A stretch of 64,000 nucleotides of DNA. It comes from Erodium maritimum. Its lineage: Eukaryota; Streptophyta; Magnoliopsida; Geraniales; Geraniaceae. The DNA lies in assembly GCA_963921825.1 (NCBI GenBank), contig OY997595.1, positions 17,415,228-17,479,227 of the forward strand, written 5' to 3'. Both the position numbers and the translations under genes were made by a program. Below the pieces are notes generated by a model. The model was given only the letters and a program-made list of their open reading frames with translations. It was not told where the DNA came from and made no database searches. Of the stretch, positions 45,937 through 56,744 are shown one piece after another; the first letter of the stretch is position 1, and each line of letters begins with the position of its first letter.

Positions 45937-46679
45937 GAGACCCAAACACTGATGCACTTGGCTGCTTTCTTGTTCAAGTATCAGAATTTAGAAGGGTTGG
46001 AAATGAAAATATATATATGCTAAAACGGCTTTTGTATACTGCATTTTTTTATTCTAATCAATAATAGATGATCCATTACTCATTCTATATCACTTGCGGT
46101 TTGTTGTTATTATTTGTTTGTCAGTAGCTCTTAGTTTTATGCTGTATATGTACTTAAACATGGTGGTTTTTATGATTTAGATTTCAGTTATTGAATTGCA
46201 TACTTCTCTTACAGGACTGATAGTGCCCTCAAGTTTGGGTGGTTTTTCCTGGCTTATGCGTTGAGCTTAATGAAGGTCTTATATGAATCTACTTGTGCAT
46301 GAAAGATGTATCTAATTGTGCATTGTGTTTGTTCATTGTCCTTTTCAGTTCCACATTGGCTTTTGTGTCCTTACTGCAGTTGCGCCTCCAATTATTTTCA
46401 AAGGAAAGTCACTTGCGTATGTTGTCTCTCCTTATTTCCTCTGATTAAGCTGTATGTTGGAGTGATAAGTTCTGTCAGGAAGGCCGACCAAAAAAAGAAG
46501 ATAAATTCTGTCTGGAAGCAGAATGTTGGAAATATATCTTTAACTAAAGTAGTCCGTTTTTGAGTTAAGTGGAATTCTCACTATACAACGCTGACACAGT
46601 TTTATTTATCAAACTACAACTCAGTTGTCTTAACCTTTTATATTAGTAAATTGGTATCACAGTTGAACTCAGCAACTGA
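45937..46679 (+). pseudogene. SCAMP fragment: introns 8-10 with exons 9 and 10
   Basis: It is collinear with 25398-26417. Exon 9 copy is 46215-46260 and exon 10 copy 46349-46416, both with the frame preserved. The exon 9 donor gtgagc has become ttgagc, so it cannot be spliced normally. The Micron-like MITE of the parent intron is absent. The segment ends within intron 10 and is fused to PPR sequence. Confidence 0.95.
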
Positions 46680-46998
46680 GCTGGAGGATTTGGGATTCCT
46701 TGGCTGATGGATATATAGAGTTTTTCAGATTTGGAGAAGACGGGAGATAGGTGCAGTAGGAGCGCTTGAAGAAGAGCTTCATCCAGACACCACTTGAGAT
46801 AGAAAAGTGAAAACTACTGTATATTTGGGAAGGACGCGCCGTCGTCTCATAACTTGTTTTTTTTTTCCAATCCAGTGACCCAAAATCACCACCCCAACTC
46901 GTATTGGGAATGAAGGCTCTTCAACCCAGCTTCTCGACCAACTCAAAGAAATTTAACTGTGTAACTCTGAAACTTAACGGTAGATAAACGAAGTTTTG
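46678..46998 (-). pseudogene. PPR 5' fragment plus flank, first copy
   Basis: 46678-46815 matches 29064-29200, the first codons and leader of the PPR gene. It continues without a break into sequence matching 33261-33418 and then 41507-41530, so it lacks both large insertions. It ends at cgaagttttg (46998), where similarity stops. Confidence 0.92.
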
Positions 46999-48505
46999 TC
47001 AATAATTTCATGAGTTGATTAGATTCAATTATGTTGTTGATAAACTTATAATGAACTGTTGTGCTATGTTGAACTGTATTGGTAAAAGAGCTTACAACAT
47101 ACATTTGGTTGGCATAGCATACATATGGTGATAGAGAATTTCACTGTGTCTCGACCCTTTGGCTTACTAGAACAGAATCTGATTCCTGTGTATATTGTTT
47201 TGTATATAAGTACATTAATTATATAGCTGAGAACTTAATTTCTGAAAAGGAAAAAAAACCTCTGTTACTCTGCTTGAGAACCAAAGTCTTAGTTTAACTC
47301 AATATCTGAATTTCAGAAATAATCGTAAAACCGATAACTTAGGGAGAAGTGGAATGGTGCTTCTCAAGGAATGTTTATGTCTCTACCCAAAAACATTTAT
47401 AGAGCTGAGTTGCTAAAATTCTCTTACCAGGCGACTGCAAAAAGAGAAGCTGAGGATGAATATCCTTGTTGGAGAAAGCGTCAAGGACTGACGTCACACC
47501 AAGTGTGCCGACGCGAGGTACGCCAATGGATTCATCGTCGAAAAACTCGGCCGGATCGCTCCACCGTAGGATACCTTGTGGCAGTTGTGGGTCTGTGAGG
47601 GGTGGAGACGCGAGCGGAGAAATAGGAAAAACGTTTAGCCCACGTAGTCACTTCAAAATTTCACTGAAAATATGGAGGTTGTGGCTCCTGGGGGTTGAAG
47701 GAGATTCAATCCAACTCTATTACGCGGCTGCAAGAAGATGAAAAGAAAAAAAAGGGTTCTGTTTTCTTGTGTTTTGGGCTGTAATGCTTTTATCCTTGTG
47801 CTTAGCCCAACGAAAGGTGGATCAGCCCAGCACACAGCACATGAGAAACACGCGGGTCTGCCAGCCGAGCGGGTCAGACCGCGGGTCGTAGCTGTTGGAG
47901 CGGGTCACATGCAATGAGGCTGGTCATCCGACTCGACCGGACAGTTTAAAACAGGGTTTTTTGCATTATTGGGTTTGTTGGGCTGTAATGTTTTTACTTT
48001 TGCGCAGGCCCAAAACAAGGATCTACTGAGGAGTCTTGGGCTTCAGCGCCAGTTGATGACTGGTTCCAATCCCTGCGTTGATTTATGAGGTAAATCATCT
48101 GTAATCACGGCCTGTACTCATGTCAAAAGGACTGATTACCAACAAAACGGAAGATAAAAGAGCCTTTGGGTGGGAAATCATGTGACTTAGGAGTTGTCAT
48201 CACATGCTCATGAAAATGCAGTCAATTGGTTACCACGTCAAGTAAGTATTCTATTATGCACACATAAGATTGTTATATTTATATAAAATCTTAAACTTGG
48301 CCTGTGAGGCATGACAGTTTTATTAAAGCTCTAATTATAATTCAAGCTTCCTTACTTGAGATATAAATTGGAGACTTAAAAAGCTCACAATCTGAACGGT
48401 AGAGATTGAATTTGGAGGACTCGCCATTCATATATATATACACACACACGATGTATTTGTGGTGCCACCAACCTAATGCACCCACTACTCCTTAGAGAGA
48501 CGAAT
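46999..48505. other. Unassigned region, partly related to element A leader
   Basis: 46999-47450 is AT-rich and unrecognised. From about 47640 short blocks resemble the interior of element A near 30680-31010: attacgcggctg, ttgggctgtaatg-type words, and gagcgggtcagaccgcgggtc. A frame at 47371-47598 has no clear domain. The missing 5' LTR of element B is not found here. Confidence 0.45.
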
Positions 48506-50761
48506 ACGATCCCCGAGCTTGAGCTATAATAATGAATCGTTGAATGGATACGAGGTACGATTCTTCATATTATTTGATGATGAATTGGCTTGAGATAGAT
48601 AGATATGGCATTCACCATTTTATTACTCTTGATAGTAATGCTTATGATCTAATAGTTTTGGTAATCCACTGAAACTAGTTTATACATATAAGATTGTGGG
48701 AGTCTGTTGTATATATGTGTGCAGTTCTTATGGTTTCAGAATACGATGAAACCAGGGCTTGCTCTTCAATCAAGTAAGTGATTGTATTTCATTAATATGT
48801 TCGTTGGAGTATAATTCTTAATTTGAATTATTTCGTTCATATTATTTGCTCATTATTTTTGGATATCGAGACTCCAAAATTAAGGATAAAGAAGCATCTG
48901 ATAAAGGAAATACTTTCCTATATGATTGAAACAATTGGGTTTCAAATATGATGAACTTTGTGGTTTTAAAGTTCAGATCTTTCCGATGAAATGTGGGGGG
49001 GATTGTGGGGTTGTTCGGGTAAATTAAACCACCAAGAAAACTATTGATCGTTTTCATTAGTTAGCCCTTAATAGCGTTGTACCCGTTATTGCTCATATGC
49101 ATGTATAGTCTATGGTGTGACAATTTGCATGCTAGTACCTTCATTCTATTATTTATGTTGACGAACATAGAAGGTAGTGAAAGGCCTAGATTAAGAAATT
49201 CTAGGGAGATGAATTTCCAATAAACATTGTGAGAAATGTTTACATTACGGGCAATCTGATTCATATATGTATTATGAATTTATATACATAGGCTAAATGA
49301 TTATTGGCCTATGTTGGTGACATGTTAATTTGGTAGTAATGTTGTTGTGAACAAAACCAAATCTTCATGATAATTTGGTAGTAATGTTGTTGTGAACAAA
49401 ACCAAAGAAATCTTCATGATAATTTTGGTAGTAATGTTGTTGTGAACAAAACCAGAGAAAATTTCATGTTAATTTGGTAGTAATATTGTTGTGAACAAAA
49501 CCAAAATCTTTTGTCATCAAAGAATAATGTCTGAATGAGACGAAAAGGCTTATTCAAATTAGACACTTTGTGGTGTAGAAACTCCTAAAAATTAGTGAGT
49601 AATTTCCTTAGACTACGTACGAAAGAAAGCAAGCTAATTCTTTCACTAAGGATCAACCAAGGAGAGTATTCCTTGATGTGTCGAAAGGGATGGGGCTCAA
49701 GCCCACATGTCAAGAAAGTATGGATGATACAAGTTAGCGGTCATATGCAGCCATACTAGTCTTGATGCACTACATCTCTCATTCCTATGACACTAGTAGT
49801 GCTTAATGATCTATTGGTGCTTGTGAGATGCACTTAATAGATTGTAATACATAACCAGTTTTGGTGGTGCTATAGAGACGCATTTGATGGATTATGTTGA
49901 CAGGATGGACTTTATGTTCTTAATAGCTTAGACTCAATGAGTCAGTGCTAGTGAGAAGCACTTAATGAAGCTACCTACGTGTGTGTGATGGTGGGCCGCC
50001 ATCTATGAAAGACTTGGGTTAAGTCTTCCTAGAGCATTCATTAGACCAAAAATATACGCATGGCCTTTAATAGCGTTCTTGATAGTATCGCGGAACTTAT
50101 GGAATTTTAAGGTTTGATATGTGTTATAGGGCGTATCAACCGAAGCTGAACAAATTCAAGACTTAGTTCATTTGTTCTAAGTAAGTTGTTACCCTATATC
50201 ACTAACGTGTCAATTCAAATCGAAAGATATTGACACTTAAGTATCCAATCATAAACTCTTTCAATACTCAGGAATTTCTTTATCCTTTTCCTTCTGTATA
50301 TGTCTGGAACTTTTATTGCATTTTGTGGGGGATTGTTGGAAAAATACAATTAAAAGGAATTTAATTGAATTCAATTCAATTAAAAGAGATTTAATACACC
50401 TAAATATAGTTAATGAGGTTTAGTGGGTAGCATTGAAATTCCCTTAATGCCCCTCCTCATTTCCTATATATATATCACCTTTTGTCTATCATTTCAATAT
50501 GAATATGATATAATCTCTATTCTTTCTAAACATATCCTGAGTATTGTTTCTGTAAGTTCCGGGGCTTAATTCGTGAGTGGGCACGGATCGAGCTAGCAAC
50601 TGTGTGAACTTTGGGGAGCAACCGGTTAATTGATCGCCACCGAGGTCAATCGGGCAAATTGCTTTCAATTCAATGGCCTCCATACCACGCCACAGTTTCA
50701 ATCCGCAAATCCGATAAGTTTTTCTATTCTCAATCTTGTTATACGACAATTATTTCCAACA
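48506..50761 (+). mobile_element. LTR retrotransposon element B, 5'-truncated relative of A
   Basis: It is collinear with 31085-33254 of element A, from gatacgatcccgaagcttg-type sequence through the copia-tail remnant (near 49620-49710) and the polypurine tract to a single 3' LTR at 50334-50761. The LTR begins TGTTGGAAAAATAC and ends ATTTCCAACA. It is inserted directly beside the second PPR fragment. There is no coding capacity. Confidence 0.88.
49322..49505 (+). repeat. About 48-bp tandem repeat in element B, four units
   Basis: Four units contain gtaat(g/a)ttgttgtgaacaaa, with small length changes between units. Element A has two units at 31917-32007. Confidence 0.92.
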
Positions 50762-50903
50762 CTCCGGACTTGCAGAGCTGGAGGATTTGGGATTCCTTGG
50801 CTGATGGATATATAGAGTTTCTCAGATTTGGAGAAGACGGGAGATAGGTGCAGTAGGAGCGCTTGAAGAAGAGCTTCATCCAGACACCACTTGAGATAGA
50901 AAA
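50762..50903 (-). pseudogene. PPR 5' fragment, second copy
   Basis: It matches 29051-29192 and on the minus strand encodes MKLFFKRSYCTYLPSSPNLR, then SAKESQILQLCKSGV, where it is cut by the LTR of element B. No PPR motif remains. The flanking DNA continues collinear with 33261-33418 and 41507 onward. Confidence 0.92.
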
Positions 50904-51715
50904 GTGAAAACTATTGTATATTTGGGAAGGACGCGCCGTCGTCTCATAACTTGTTTTTTTTTCCCAATCCAATGACCCAAAATCACCACCCCAACTCGTA
51001 TTGGGAATGAAGGCTCTTCAACCCAGCTTCTCGACCAACTCAAAGAAATTTAACTGTGTAACTCCAAAACTTAACGGTAGATAAACGAAGTTTTGGATGT
51101 TATATTCCTAACCTATCTTTTTTTATGAAATCATAATAACTGATTATAAAAAAATATTGAAAAACTAACGAAGTCTGTCAAAACCGCCAATATCCGCTAG
51201 TTAACCTTGTAAAATGTTAAGTTTTCCCTAAAAAATGGCAAACGAAGCTCTCTCTTTTTCATCTCGGACCAGATGCAAGAAAGGATTCGTTCTTTTTCCT
51301 TCTCGCAATTTACAGACCATACCTTATTTTTTTAAGAGAAAACTTGACACTTCGTATAGTTAGTTAACGGACCTTGATGAATTTAATTAGTTTTGATAAT
51401 TTTTGATAGTTGACTGTTATGATGTCAGGAAAAAAAATCGACTAAAGATATAACGTCAAAATATACCATAGTACAATGATTTGAAATAAGATTATTCCAA
51501 ATTTAATCAGCAGGAGGTGAATACTCTTCAAACCAGACATGGAGAACGAGAGAAGGGGTGAGACGAGAAGCTCTCCTCCCAAACGTATACTTTATTTGTT
51601 TTTTTTTTAATCAAAATGACATATTTAGTCATATGTTTTTTAAATATTTTCCTCTCCAAAAATTAACAAAGAAATACTCCATACTTAGAGTATAAATTAA
51701 GATACTATAGAAGCG
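50904..51715. other. Duplicated host flank downstream of formiminotransferase gene 2
   Basis: Collinear with 33261-33418 joined directly to 41507-42140. It shows a single TTA where the 8.1 kb Harbinger element sits in the other copy. Confidence 0.85.
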
Positions 51716-52087
51716 TTTGGCCAAAAATGTCTTGAGCCCCTCCCCAAACGTACTCTCTGTCTTGCCAACGTCTATTCATTTTCCTTCTTCGTTTTCAAGA
51801 CGGTGACTATGATGACCCAATCCTTCCTCCTCCTCCTCCTCCTCCTCCTAACCGTCGGACATCACCGGATCTCACCTCCCTCTTTTTCTCCAACCCGCCT
51901 CCACCTTATTTTCTCTTTGCCCACCACAACCCACATCGTCCTATCTCCAGCCCCATGGATTCGTTTTCAACACCCTCAAAACCTACAAACTCCCCAACCA
52001 AAATTCTATCTCTACCACCTCTCCTTCTGACCTCAGTCGGAACCGGAACAACGCAATAAAGCCTCAATCTCACTCTCTATTTCCATT

Positions 52088-52462
52088 TTGGCCTTCTGCA
52101 ACACCATTCAAGGGGAAAATGGTGGAAGGAACTCTCCAGGACGAACCTCCACACCCTCCCAAAATGCCACTACACCTTTGCATCCTTACCCAACCAAACT
52201 GGAGGTGGTCCAAGAACGATTAACAAGGGTTTCGGTCTCGAAATCCATTCGGGATGCCTACAAAGAGGACGACGTGGTGCTTACTATTCAGGTGAACACG
52301 GCGCCACGGGCGGATGACACTTGCTTCAAATACGCATTAGTTGGCCGTCTCCTCGAGGATAAAAATGTAAGACCTCACACCCTTTGTTCTGCTATTGCAA
52401 AGGACTGGAAAGTGGAGAAACTGGTGTTTCAGCCACTTACGGAGAAGATTATAACATTCTGA
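52088..52462 (+). pseudogene. LINE ORF1 fragment (DUF4283-like)
   Basis: The frame contains RVSVSKSIRDAYKEDDVVLT, then FKYALVGRLLEDKNVRPHTL, then AIAKDWKV. The ALVG.(F/L)L..(K/R).V....L...I...W pattern is that of the DUF4283 domain of plant L1 ORF1, a putative nucleic-acid-binding protein. It stops where gypsy LTR sequence begins. Confidence 0.65.
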
Positions 52463-52749
52463 AAGCTCACCCCCTTTATTACTATTTTACAGGTTTCGAT
52501 CGTGAGTTGGTTTAGAGGACGTCTCAGAGCTGGGGAGCCTGGCGAGAGTCTTTAGTTTTGGGATCTCATAGAGACGTACTTCCTTTTGTATTAAACTCTT
52601 TACTATTTTGTTTTCGAGCTTTGACTCGCGTTACTAAAATTGTTGGTTTTGAAATTATGATTGGAGACTTATCCCGTTTTAGTTCGTTTTATTTATTGTT
52701 ATTTTAGTTCACGTCTCGAGTCCGGTCAAAACCAGATTTGGGGCATGAC
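52463..52749 (+). mobile_element. Ty3/gypsy LTR 3' end fragment
   Basis: It ends cacgtctcgagtcc, then ggatttggggc-type wording and atgaca, nearly identical to the LTR end at 4470-4500. The 5' side also resembles (aagctcaccccc). The body of the element is absent. Confidence 0.7.
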
Positions 52750-53647
52750 AGAAGAACAGAGGGAGATATGTTCCCCAGCCAACAAGCTTCCCAAGGCGAA
52801 ACCTCAAGAGCAATGCCCATCATACTCAATGACACCCTCCCAACGTAGCTCGGGTCCCATCTAGACAGGCCATGTCCCTTGGGGTGATCGGTGGACCTTA
52901 ACCAAGATTTTTTATAAGGGAGAAAGTAGTACGGGAGCTTCGAGCACGCTATTGCTGTGAAAACGGACTTTCCATCAGTTGGTGTACTCTCTCTCGGATG
53001 GTGATTAGTCGGAGGGGACCCAATCTGTTTCATCGACAAGGGCTGGAAAACAGCCTCGTTGGGAATTATGATAAGTGTCAAGGAGGTTGGGGGCTAGGAG
53101 TTTCAACCTCGCAACGGAGCCCGGGTCCCATCTAGATGGACCATGTCCCTTGGGGGTGATCGTATCCGCCCCTCCGCGAGCCAGGACAACCACCTTCACC
53201 GGTATTTAGTTTCGCGGTGTTGGTTTAGAGCACGTATCTTTAGTCTCTTTTAGGTTCTACACCGGGTTGTAGAAGTTTTAGTTTTTTTATCCATGTGTGT
53301 TGGATCACCTTCTCATGTTTAGAGAAGGGGATTCTAAACTTTTCTTTAGTTTGTTTCGGGTTGTATCTCTATACTATATTTGATTTTGTTGTACCGGATA
53401 TATGTTTTTTTTTCTTGATTAATCGAACTCATACCCCTTTTTCAAATAAAAAGATACCATAGAAGCGGGAAAAAAAGTGTGTATAACAAGTGTAGTAAAC
53501 TATAATTTTCCGAGTAAAATGTCATTCTTGAGATTTGAGAATCAATCATTTATTATTTCAAATGTGTATGTTGCAGTCATAAATCATGAAGTTATGCAGA
53601 CTGTCTTGGAATATGATTTTACAGCATAACAACTCAGAATTAGTGTC

Positions 53648-55830
53648 TCATAAACGAGATGTTAACTTGACATACTTTTCAAGAACAATTTCAGGTGAAA
53701 AATCAGTAAAATATCCTTTCTTCACATCAAGCCCCTCCCGAGCTGCCAGCTTTTCAACGTAGCTCTGAACCCTGTCTGCTCCAATCCTGTTGGGCTCCAA
53801 CAACATGCATGCTACCTCGGTCGAGTCTTTCCTGTGAAGCAGCCCCAGCGTCTGCACCGTCGGCAGCCCGCCCCCTCGAGCACTCACCATCAGGGCAATC
53901 CTCCGGGTAGCTTCCAAGTCCGTCGACATGATGGCCACGTTGTACAGCCCAACCCATGGACGAGCCCCAACCGTGCATATCCCTCTCTCCGGAGACACCT
54001 CCTCCGGCCCTTCATCAGGGAGACTTTTCGGTATGGTCCAACCCGCCCACTCGCTCTCTGTCAAGTTGGGCGTGTAATACCCCAGCTCTCGCCTAATTAT
54101 GTCCAGAGCCTTGCCTGTTGGGTGAGCTGCCTCATACAGGTACACTGGCACTGCATTTATTATCCGTTATCACATACACATCTGGTAGAAGGTCAATTCA
54201 TTCTCATGTATAGAGTATAGACTAACGATAACTCCAGAAAATAACAGTTCTTTGATTTTCATTTTCAGATTCTACTTTTCAAGACTTATTTTCTCACATC
54301 CTAACACATTTAGTAAAAACTAATGCTAATAGAATGTAAAAAATAAGTTACCACACTATTAGGATGTGAAAAAATAAGTCAAAATAGTATAATATGAAAA
54401 TAAAAATCTAAGAACGGTTGTTTCCTGGAGAAACCCCTCTAGACTAATAGTTGAGTGGAAATATAACCTTGGAACCTGGTAGAGATGTCTTTAGCGACGG
54501 CCTTGGCGAGCCAGGCAACATCATCGAGGGAGGCGCGAGCGAGGGGGTGGAAGAGGATGTCGTCAAGGACGCCGAGGCGAGGGTATGTTCCGGAATGCGA
54601 TTGGAGGTTGATGGCGGCATAAGCAGCCTCAGCCATAGCAATGACAGTTTGGTGCAAAGGACTGTAGACGGCAGAACCGGAGGGGCCGTGTAGCACATAG
54701 GAGACAAGAGTGTACCTCACCCGGTTATAATCTCTGTCCTCGAATTTGGTCACAATGACGCTCTCCGGATTTCGCCGACCGGCTTGCTCGATGGACTCGA
54801 GGGCCCTTCTGTTCCTTGCCTCCGATATGAACACCTTGCAGCATGCTAGTCGTAGCAACGACTGCTTCTTCCCCTTCTTCTCGTCCTTGTCAAAGGGACC
54901 CAACTTAATTAATTCAAAATTCAAAACCTATCCGGAAGGAATCAACAAATCAATATTGCAAGGAGACAATGTGGGTTGTTAGGATAAGGCCGGGCCCAGA
55001 AATGGCTGTATCTAACGAGTCACGAGTATCAGCAATGGCACCCAAATTTAAGTTCTATAACACCTAATTGTTCAACCAACTATTCATTTTCTACACAGTA
55101 ACCACAAACAAAATTCATAATCAAAGATACAAGAACACAGTTTTTTCAATACACAGTTTGATGTGGTAGATATTTGGCTCAAACTTGTTATAATTGATTG
55201 CCATTCGCGTACAATATTAAAGAAAATAACAATTCCATTTGTTCATGTGAATGTGTAATTCAATTGCCATTCTATTTTACAAATATTATCATGAGCAAGA
55301 GTATTGGGTACTACTAACTTCAAAAATTGAAGTAAAGTTCCACCAATTGGGATTAATTTTTAATTTTTGAGAAACACGTTGGATGAATTTGAGAAAAAAA
55401 AATGAAAAGTCATAGACAAAACTGCAAAAAGGACAGTAAGAAGTGGATGAGATTGGACATCACTTGTGCAAAAAGAAAACACAGAAAAAAAAGTGTAAGT
55501 GGATCGGAAATCACGTGGAATCGTATAATAAAGAACAAATATCACGTTTAATTTTTTTAATCTAGTAAAAATTTAAGATTAGAAAAGTAGAGAGTTCAAT
55601 TAGTCTCCTGTTAATCTTAGGAAGTCTTATTTACCGAGTAGCGTTGGGCTTTGTATGGAAGAAAACAAGGTTGAGAATAGTTGCATAAGCAAATTTGAGT
55701 AATTAGAAAGAGGAACATGAAGAGACTAACCAAAAGATTGAAGCGTGTGTTTCAGAGAAAATTATGACATAAACATGGATCGATCGAGAGAGGGATGAGA
55801 GAAATGTGGAGTTACCTTGTTGCAATCCAT
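53648..55830 (-). CDS. Formiminotransferase-like protein, copy 2 (3 exons), catalytic His replaced
   Basis: Exons on the minus strand are 55830-55816 (MDCNK), 54903-54468 and 54150-53648, giving 317 residues. The exon structure and phases equal copy 1, with a 9-bp in-frame deletion in exon 3. The frame is fully open and splice signals are normal. At residue 112 the codon is TAC (54583-54585), so GTHPRLG of copy 1 becomes GTYPRLG. This position aligns to the general-base His of mammalian formiminotransferase. Other differences from copy 1 are YNVAIMS for YNVPIMS and LLHRKDS for LLHGKGS. Folate-fold residues are otherwise kept. It may be a substrate-binding but inactive paralog, or an early pseudogene. 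Confidence 0.9.
54232..54430. mobile_element. MITE in intron 2 of formiminotransferase gene 2
   Basis: Left ctccagaaaataacagttc and right gaacggttgtttcctggag are imperfect inverse repeats, with further inner pairing (cacatcctaa with ttaggatgtg). Length is about 200 bp. It differs from the MITE in the same intron of copy 1. Confidence 0.75.
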
Positions 55831-56108
55831 GGCTTCTTGTGAGATCTTCTGCTGCTATGGCTGTGGATTCTGATCTGTGTCTTGAGAAGAGAGAGTCGGG
55901 TCCATATATATATAATATGATTTGTGTAATTAGCCGTTTATGGACTCTCACATATCATCATACTTGTGATTGTGACTTGGCAGAGCTAAAGTACAAATCA
56001 TCATGCACCATATGTCCCCACATCTTTATGTTTTCAACCAACAAGTACCCTTATGATTCATATCATTTCCGGATCAAAATGATGACAAAGTTTCATATCC
56101 TGTTGACA
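55831..56108 (-). promoter_or_regulatory. Promoter region of formiminotransferase gene 2
   Basis: Collinear with 45313-45594, including the tatatata element (near 55902-55914). Similarity ends at about 56108, so only some 280 bp of upstream DNA were co-duplicated. Confidence 0.6.
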
Positions 56109-56744
56109 AAACCAGGATTTTCATATATATTTGATCTTGCTTTATGTAATTTAATTTAATATAATTCGGATTTTTGTCAAAACCACAAGTTTTCAATGTA
56201 CCTGCTGGCCTTGGTCTTGGTTTACAAATTAAAAAAATTAATTGCTGTTCATAGTCTCTCCCATAGTATACAGTTCAACCTCTTCTTGATTTTCTTTTTT
56301 GCTTTAACAAAATTAACCGAGAAGCCTTGATTGGAAGGCTGCTATAATGGATGCTCTAAGAGCAACTACATCAAGGTGGCGTTCAGACGAGGCCGGGGCG
56401 GGAGCAGAAGGGAGAGAGGGTTCGGGTTCGGGGTTCGGTCGGTGTGGGATGCTAGACGCGCGGGGCGTGAGGGGCTGAGGCTGGTGGGGTTTGGGTCCAG
56501 GTTCGGGGGGCCGAGGCGCGAGGCCATTTTCAGCCCCCAACCTTGCGCCTCTCTCCCTCGGAGCTGGCCACTCCGGTGGTGACATGTGGTCCGGCCGGAA
56601 AAAAAAAACAAATGCCGCTAATTGGAGAAGAAGTACAGTGTAGGTTTTGTTTTTTTCTGCGTTAACGAAGAAGAGGGGGGCAAGTGATCGTGGAAATTAG
56701 GTTAGTATAGATTGTACTAATTAGTATTAATGGAAATTAGTATT

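Larger units (their letters stand above)
51716..53450 (+). mobile_element. L1-type retroposon, 17-bp TSD, with nested gypsy LTR end
   Basis: It is flanked by aagatactatagaagcg (51699-51715) and aagataccatagaagcg (53451-53467, one mismatch). It ends with an A-rich tail (ttcaaataaa). The paralogous site near 42130 has one uninterrupted copy of the target. It keeps part of LINE ORF1 but no RT, so it is non-autonomous or internally deleted. Two related blocks containing cgggtcccatctaga (52853 and 53124) form an internal repeat. Confidence 0.85.
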
